This document shows, one piece after another, positions 8,103-11,701 of a DNA stretch of 11,701 nucleotides. Both the position numbers and the translations under genes were made by a program. The stretch comes from Pseudomonadota bacterium (GTDB lineage Bacteria; Desulfobacterota; Anaeroferrophillalia; Anaeroferrophillales; Anaeroferrophillaceae). How positions within the stretch are numbered: position 1 is the stretch's first letter; each line of letters starts with the position of its first letter. The DNA lies in NCBI GenBank assembly GCA_011042595.1, contig DQWO01000049.1, positions 1 through 11,701 on the forward strand, given 5' to 3'. The notes under the pieces are model-generated. The model was not told the origin of the DNA. It searched no databases and was given only the letters and a program-made list of their open reading frames with translations.

Positions 8103-9415
8103 TGAAACCCTGCATTGCTATCATTGGCCGACCTAATGTTGGCAAATCAACTTTTTTTAACCGGCTAGTCCGGAAAAGAAAGGCCATCGTTGCCGACTCT
8201 CCCGGGGTAACCCGGGACCGCATCTTTGCCGATGCCGAGTGGAATGGAAAAGAATTTCTGCTGGTTGATACCGGTGGGATGATTTTCGATAAGGAAGCCA
8301 AACTGCAGGCTGACATATCAAGGCAGAGTATGATGGCTGTTGATGAGGCGGATATCATTATATTCCTCATGGATGGTAAAGATGGTGTTATGGCTGAAGA
8401 TGAAAACCTGGCACTTTATTTGCGTAAAACCAGGAAAAAGATTTTCTGGGTGGTGAATAAACTTGAGTCGCCGCAGCATGATGATGCCAGTGTTGATTTT
8501 TATCGTCTGGGAATGGAGAAATATTATTCCATTTCAACCGCCCATGGGTTGGGAATCGGTGATTTGATGGATGATGTTACCGCTGACCTTGCGGTAACGA
8601 ATAAAGAAATTGACAAAAGCCGGGATCAACGGTTGAGAATAGCGGTGGTCGGGAAGCCCAATGTTGGCAAATCATCATTGCTGAACCGTCTCCTGGGGGA
8701 AAAACGGCTGGTGACCAGTAATCAACCGGGGACAACAATGGACGCGATAGAAGTTCCTCTTACCGTCAACAATCATCATTACCGCTTTATTGATACCGCC
8801 GGTTTAAGAAAAAAAGCCAGGGTTCGTGAACGAATTGAAGGTTATGGGAATGTTGCCACGATTCGCAGTATCGATTTTGCCCAGATAGTTCTGCTGATGG
8901 TTGATGCGACGGAGGGGATTACCGACCAGGATATCCGTATTGCTTCACTGGCCGATGAAAAAAGTAAAACCATAGTTTTTATTTTCAACAAAATTGATTT
9001 GCCGGCTGCTAAAGATTTTAGTGAGAAAACAATGGTGAATCTACTCAAAGACCGGCTTCCCTTTATTTATAAACCAAATGCAATCAGAGTTTCAGTAGTT
9101 GAAAACCGCGGACTTAATAAAATATTCCCGCTGCTGGAAAAACTGGACAAACAGCTCCTTACCAAGGTGACTACCGGAAAATTGAACCGGATGCTCAAAG
9201 AAATCACCACTCAACATCAGCACCCGCTGATTTATCACCACCCATTGAAATTTTATTATATTACCCAAATTTCCGGTATTCCTCCAGCCTTTGTGATTTT
9301 CTGCAATATGGTAAGCGGAATAAAACCATCATATGTTCGCTATCTGAAGAAAAAGATGATGGAATATCTTGCTCTTGATGGGATACCGATAAGAATATAC
9401 TTTAGAAAAAGATGA
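8102..9415 (+). CDS. der: Ribosome-assembly GTPase Der (EngA)
   Basis: Der is an essential GTPase with two tandem G domains that helps assemble the 50S subunit. From MKPCIAIIGRPNVGKS the protein is 437 residues. G domain 1 has GRPNVGKS (9–16), PGVTRD (34–39), DTGG (56–59) and NKLE (119–122). G domain 2 has GKPNVGKS (184–191), PGTTMD (209–214), DTAG (231–234) and NKID (296–299). A C-terminal KH-like domain follows (about 355–437). Two deviations stand out: Glu122 where the G4 motif NKxD has Asp, and Met212 where Der usually has Arg. The start at 8102 is chosen because it fits the family N-terminus and overlaps the rnr stop by one base; GGAGG at 8086–8090 lies 11 nt upstream. A TTG at 8084 would add six residues. 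Coupling to rnr is likely. Confidence 0.97.
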   Translation: MKPCIAIIGRPNVGKSTFFNRLVRKRKAIVADSPGVTRDRIFADAEWNGKEFLLVDTGGMIFDKEAKLQADISRQSMMAVDEADIIIFLMDGKDGVMAEDENLALYLRKTRKKIFWVVNKLESPQHDDASVDFYRLGMEKYYSISTAHGLGIGDLMDDVTADLAVTNKEIDKSRDQRLRIAVVGKPNVGKSSLLNRLLGEKRLVTSNQPGTTMDAIEVPLTVNNHHYRFIDTAGLRKKARVRERIEGYGNVATIRSIDFAQIVLLMVDATEGITDQDIRIASLADEKSKTIVFIFNKIDLPAAKDFSEKTMVNLLKDRLPFIYKPNAIRVSVVENRGLNKIFPLLEKLDKQLLTKVTTGKLNRMLKEITTQHQHPLIYHHPLKFYYITQISGIPPAFVIFCNMVSGIKPSYVRYLKKKMMEYLALDGIPIRIYFRKR

Positions 9416-9628
9416 TTTATTGAGTTTCAATGGCAATAAATACAGTTTTGTGCAATAAAAATAGTTATTTCTCCTTTTTTTCTTGACAGTATTCAGTAAA
9501 ATCGATATTAAAAATTCTGTTTTTGTAGATAAAATTGCGTTATAGTTCATAGATTACATTATCTTATCGTTTCTAAATAGCTGTAATAATAACTTAATAA
9601 CTCCAAAGTGTTTTTTTCAGGGGGATGC
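9416..9628 (+). promoter_or_regulatory. AT-rich der–ihfB intergenic region with promoter
   Basis: A near-consensus sigma-70 promoter lies inside this 213-nt gap: TTGACA (9483–9488), 17-nt spacer, TATTAA (9506–9511). The predicted start near 9518 leaves an AT-rich untranslated leader of about 110 nt. Upstream are a weak 7-bp AT-only inverted repeat (9416–9422 with 9434–9440), a repeated GCAATAAA (9433–9440, 9452–9459) and a pyrimidine/T tract (about 9468–9484). These could mark the end of the der transcript, but no GC-rich terminator stem is present. No gene is seen here. Confidence 0.65.
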
Positions 9629-9925
9629 ATGAACAAATCCGAAATGATTGAGGAACTTGCTGTTCAGGCTAATTTGCACAGTAAGGTTGCTGAAACCATC
9701 ATTAATCTGGTAATTGATTCCATGAAAGATGCACTTATTAATAATGACCGGATAGAATTGAGGGGCTTTGGCAGTTTCCATATTGAGCATTACGAATCAT
9801 ATACCGGGCGCAATCCTAAGACTGGTGATTCGATTGAAGTACCTCCCAAAAAATTACCATTCTTCAAAGTTGGCAAAGAATTGAAAGAGAAAATCAATCG
9901 AAAGTTTTTAAGTGAGAATTTATAA
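9629..9925 (+). CDS. ihfB: IHF/HU-family DNA-bending protein, most like IHF beta
   Basis: Proteins of this family dimerise and bend DNA sharply in the nucleoid, and IHF also assists sigma-54 promoters and recombination. The 98-residue protein starts MNKSEMIEELA and has the dimerisation helices (about 1–40), the RIELRGFGSF turn (41–50) and the DNA-contacting arm with RNPKTG (61–66; Pro63 is the expected intercalating residue). FFKVGKELKEKIN (78–90) closes the fold. RIELRGFGSF and the GKEL segment favour the IHF beta branch over HU, but the distinction is not certain and a tree would settle it. The ATG at 9629 is preceded by AGGGGG at 9619–9624. A GTG at 9608 would add seven residues unlike the family. 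A strong promoter lies upstream, and pgsA starts 2 nt after the stop, so the two are probably cotranscribed. Confidence 0.9.
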   Translation: MNKSEMIEELAVQANLHSKVAETIINLVIDSMKDALINNDRIELRGFGSFHIEHYESYTGRNPKTGDSIEVPPKKLPFFKVGKELKEKINRKFLSENL

Positions 9926-9927
9926 CT

Positions 9928-10506
9928 ATGGTTAAAATATTAGAATTTTTTTCTCATAAGAAAAACTTGCCGAATATTCTGACTTTTTCCCGTATTGCAG
10001 TAGTTCCTTTGCTGATATTCCTGCTTTATTTTGATTCACGGATAATAAACTTCTTTACCGCCCTGCTCATTATTGCCGCGGCCGTAACTGATGCTCTTGA
10101 TGGATATCTGGCGAGAAAATATGAGCTGGTAACTTCTTTTGGAAAATTGCTGGATCCGGTTGCTGATAAGATTTTGCTGGTTACCACCATGGTGATGCTG
10201 GTTTTTCTGGGCCGGGCACCGGCATGGATTGTTTGCTTGATACTCTGTCGCGAGATAGCCATTACCGGTTTGCGAGCTATCGTAGCTGAACATGGAACCA
10301 TTATCGATGCAAGTCCTTTGGCCAAATATAAGACAATCTTCCAGATTGTCGCAGTAGTGGCATTAACGATTCACTATCCCCTTTTTGGCATTGATGCCCA
10401 GGTGGTGGGAACAATATTCATCTGGATGGCATTAGGGCTGACCTGGTGGACCGGTTATCAGTATTTTGATAAGGCCTTACCATATTTTAATGGACCAGAG
10501 GAATGA
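9928..10506 (+). CDS. pgsA: CDP-diacylglycerol–glycerol-3-phosphate 3-phosphatidyltransferase
   Basis: PgsA makes phosphatidylglycerol phosphate from CDP-diacylglycerol and glycerol-3-phosphate, the committed step to phosphatidylglycerol and cardiolipin, in the inner membrane. The 192-residue length is normal. The CDP-alcohol phosphotransferase motif is complete: Asp55, Asp58-Gly59, Ala62-Arg63, Gly72, Asp76 and Asp80. NLPNILTFSR (13–22) is the typical PgsA entry segment. Several hydrophobic helices follow, about 22–35, 40–54, 81–95, 97–108, 138–149 and 158–175. The ATG is 2 nt after the ihfB stop with only a weak GTGAG-like ribosome binding site. Three tRNA genes follow downstream, as in E. 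coli where pgsA precedes glyW–cysT–leuZ; this supports the PgsA call over other CDP-alcohol transferases such as PssA. Confidence 0.95.
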   Translation: MVKILEFFSHKKNLPNILTFSRIAVVPLLIFLLYFDSRIINFFTALLIIAAAVTDALDGYLARKYELVTSFGKLLDPVADKILLVTTMVMLVFLGRAPAWIVCLILCREIAITGLRAIVAEHGTIIDASPLAKYKTIFQIVAVVALTIHYPLFGIDAQVVGTIFIWMALGLTWWTGYQYFDKALPYFNGPEE

Positions 10507-10528
10507 AAATACCGGTGAGTTTTTTCTG

Positions 10529-10557
10529 TTGACTTTTGGAGAATAATCCTTTAAAGA
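10529..10557 (+). promoter_or_regulatory. Probable promoter of the tRNA cluster
   Basis: TTGACT (10529–10534) and TAAAGA (10552–10557) are separated by 17 nt, a good sigma-70 arrangement in the space between pgsA and tRNA-Gly. The predicted start, near 10564, would leave about 18 nt before the mature tRNA. No terminator follows pgsA, so read-through from pgsA could also contribute. Confidence 0.6.
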
Positions 10558-10581
10558 CCTTCAAGAATTTAACAGTCAAGG

Positions 10582-10656
<75 letters not shown>

Positions 10657-10669
10657 ATTCAGGTGGCTG

Positions 10670-10696
10670 ATCAGCATTCCATATGCTGATTTTTTT
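10670..10696 (+). terminator. Intrinsic-terminator-like hairpin between tRNA-Gly and tRNA-Cys
   Basis: Perfect 8-bp inverted repeat: ATCAGCAT (10670–10677) and ATGCTGAT (10683–10690), with a five-base loop, followed at once by six Ts (10691–10696). A G·U pair can extend it by one. The stem has only three G–C pairs, so termination may be partial. It ends five bases before tRNA-Cys. Confidence 0.65.
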
Positions 10697-10701
10697 ATGT
10701 T

Positions 10702-10775
<74 letters not shown>

Positions 10776-10813
10776 ACTTTATTTCCCTCCGGATTTTAAT
10801 ATATGGTGCGAAC

Positions 10814-10901
10814 GCCTGGATGGCGGAATTGGTAGACGCAAGGGACTTAAAATCCCTCGAAGTTTGACTTCGTGCCGGTTCGATTCCGGCTCCAGGCACC
10901 A
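10814..10901 (+). tRNA. leuZ: tRNA-Leu (anticodon UAA)
   Basis: A class II tRNA of 88 nt with acceptor GCCTGGA/TCCAGGC, anticodon stem AGGGA/TCCCT and loop CTTAAAA giving UAA. It has a long variable arm (CGAAG/CTTCG with loop TTTGA), T arm GCCGG/CCGGC, discriminator A and encoded CCA. The 38-nt spacer after tRNA-Cys has no visible signal. No terminator is seen before the convergent gene, whose stop begins 12 nt away. Confidence 0.97.
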
Positions 10902-10912
10902 ATTCTTTTAGC

Positions 10913-11185
10913 TTAAACTTTACCTTTCACTTCCCTGACATGGGCAATCAGTCTCTGTCCATGTTTTCGCATACTTTCCGTAAATGTATCAACCAGTGAC
11001 CGGGTTTCAGCCAGGGATATGCCTGAAGCCTTCACGGTTATAATTCCCTCATAATATTTTCCTTCCGCATGGCCCAGCTTATTATTCCGCAGATTCTGAT
11101 CCAGAACCCAGATAAAACTTTCCAGCTTTTCCTGCATCCAGACATCAGGTTTGCCAACGGCTAACTCGATAATGATATGAGGCAT
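10913..11185 (-). CDS. Small protein of unknown function, 90 residues
   Basis: I do not recognise this protein. It starts MPHIIIELAVGKPDVW, with Pro after the initiator Met and a first beta strand, which superficially recalls the tautomerase superfamily; nothing else supports that. The pattern suggests strand–helix–strand–helix–strand: strand about 3–9, helix about 14–33, strand about 44–53, helix about 56–74 and a last strand about 78–84, with no membrane segment or signal peptide. It is soluble and mixed in charge, with a basic C-terminus (HVREVKGKV). It lies 19 nt downstream of the beta-sandwich gene on the same strand and is probably cotranscribed with it. The AGGG 13 bases before the ATG is a poor ribosome binding site. 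The frame is clean and the composition ordinary, so I think it is a real gene. Confidence 0.72.
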   Translation of the reverse strand: MPHIIIELAVGKPDVWMQEKLESFIWVLDQNLRNNKLGHAEGKYYEGIITVKASGISLAETRSLVDTFTESMRKHGQRLIAHVREVKGKV

Positions 11186-11204
11186 TAGGCCAATACCCTG
11201 TTCT

Positions 11205-11701
11205 TTATTTTTTTCCCTGGAAATTATCCAGTCTTGGATTAACCCACACAGCTAAATCACTCTTGCTGTGATTTCCTGCCGATACTTTTAAAATAAGTTG
11301 AATCTTTTTGCCAGCCCATGGAGAAAGATTAATATCAACTTTCTTATATTGACGGGGGAATAGTTTTTGTACTGCAACCTGGCTATAGGTATTTCCTTCA
11401 TGAACAAAAATGTGGAAGGTTACGCCGTCGGAAGCGTCAGCACCTTTTTTAAAGCCAATATATGAACGTAAATGGACATTTTCCGGTAAGATAATCTCAG
11501 GATAAAGTCCTTCAACCCAACCATGACTTGTCATCTGCGGCCGGGTTTCAAGCATTGATACAGCCCTTACTCCCGGGTTAATATAACCATAATCTGTTTT
11601 TCCAACAAAACCATCAGGATTATCCTCTGAACTGGAAAAGTTTAGTGATCCAGATCCAGATCTCCAGGTAGCCTGCATGGAATTTTCATAGAGGCTGTAT
11701 A
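11205..11701 (-). CDS. C-terminal part of a probable surface beta-sandwich (carbohydrate-binding-like) protein, cut by right edge
   Basis: The frame is open through the right edge, giving 164 visible C-terminal residues; the internal Met at 11676–11678 is not needed as a start. The visible part resembles jelly-roll modules found in secreted and surface proteins. It begins ATWRSGSGSLNF with a following GFVGKTDYGY, then a hydrophobic IILPENVHLRSYIGFKKGA strand pair, SDGVTFHIFVHEG, a VDINLSPWAGKKIQLIL segment and a closing AVWVNPRL. The SDGVTF and NLSPWAGK blocks are the ones I associate with NPCBM-like or related sugar-binding folds. Ligand, full length and any signal peptide are outside view. 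The 90-residue unknown gene follows after 19 nt. Family placement is from pattern recall and is moderate. Confidence 0.7.
   Translation of the reverse strand, partial: YSLYENSMQATWRSGSGSLNFSSSEDNPDGFVGKTDYGYINPGVRAVSMLETRPQMTSHGWVEGLYPEIILPENVHLRSYIGFKKGADASDGVTFHIFVHEGNTYSQVAVQKLFPRQYKKVDINLSPWAGKKIQLILKVSAGNHSKSDLAVWVNPRLDNFQGKK

Noticed and set aside
9416..9482. Strong intrinsic terminator after der
   Set aside because: The only inverted repeat is entirely AT-rich apart from one G–C pair, has an 11-base loop and is not followed directly by the T tract.
9608..9628. GTG start adding seven residues to the IHF/HU protein
   Set aside because: The added residues do not match the family, and AGGGGG lies just upstream of the ATG at 9629.
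10814..11204. Integrated element at the tRNA-Leu 3' end
   Set aside because: No integrase and no second copy of the tRNA 3' end are visible; the adjacent gene simply converges on the tRNA.

Overview
The window looks like a core chromosomal segment of a Gram-negative bacterium of the Desulfobacterota (former Deltaproteobacteria) type, with moderate G+C. The main reason is the minus-strand gene order ftsH–folP–cdaA–ybbR–glmM. It combines the proteobacterial ftsH–folP–glmM order with the cdaA–ybbR–glmM c-di-AMP module best known from Gram-positives, an arrangement I associate with Geobacter-like deltaproteobacteria. A complete IHF/HU gene and a pgsA–tRNA-Gly–tRNA-Cys–tRNA-Leu block like that of E. 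coli fit the same placement. I cannot assign a genus from the sequence alone.

Region 1 (1–5883, minus strand) reads ftsH, folP, cdaA, ybbR, then glmM, which runs off the left edge. ftsH/folP overlap by one base (TGATG), cdaA/ybbR are 16 nt apart, and ybbR/glmM abut with no gap. The only real gap is 136 nt between folP and cdaA; it holds a strong hairpin and a repeat that allows an alternative fold. The genes cover membrane proteolysis, folate synthesis, c-di-AMP signalling and amino-sugar supply for the envelope.

Region 2 (5884–6098) is a divergent promoter region. Region 3 (6099–9415, plus strand) holds an RNase R-type exoribonuclease and the ribosome-assembly GTPase Der, overlapping by one base (TGATG). 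The rnr start has no visible Shine-Dalgarno sequence and sits only ten bases past a possible -10 element.

Region 4 (9416–10506, plus strand) starts with an AT-rich gap carrying a near-consensus sigma-70 promoter. It is followed by an IHF/HU-family gene and pgsA, separated by 2 nt. Region 5 (10507–10901) has a probable dedicated tRNA promoter and three tRNA genes, Gly(GCC), Cys(GCA) and Leu(UAA), each with an encoded CCA. A good intrinsic-terminator-like hairpin lies between the Gly and Cys genes.

Region 6 (10913–11701, minus strand) converges on the tRNAs. It contains a 90-residue protein I do not recognise and the C-terminal part of a probable surface or secreted beta-sandwich protein cut by the right edge.

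I found no CRISPR array, transposase, integrase or clear defence system. The points most worth checking are the long N-terminal extension on FolP, the structured folP–cdaA leader, the altered G4 motif in Der, the possible leaderless rnr transcript, the terminator inside the tRNA cluster, and the unidentified small gene at the right.
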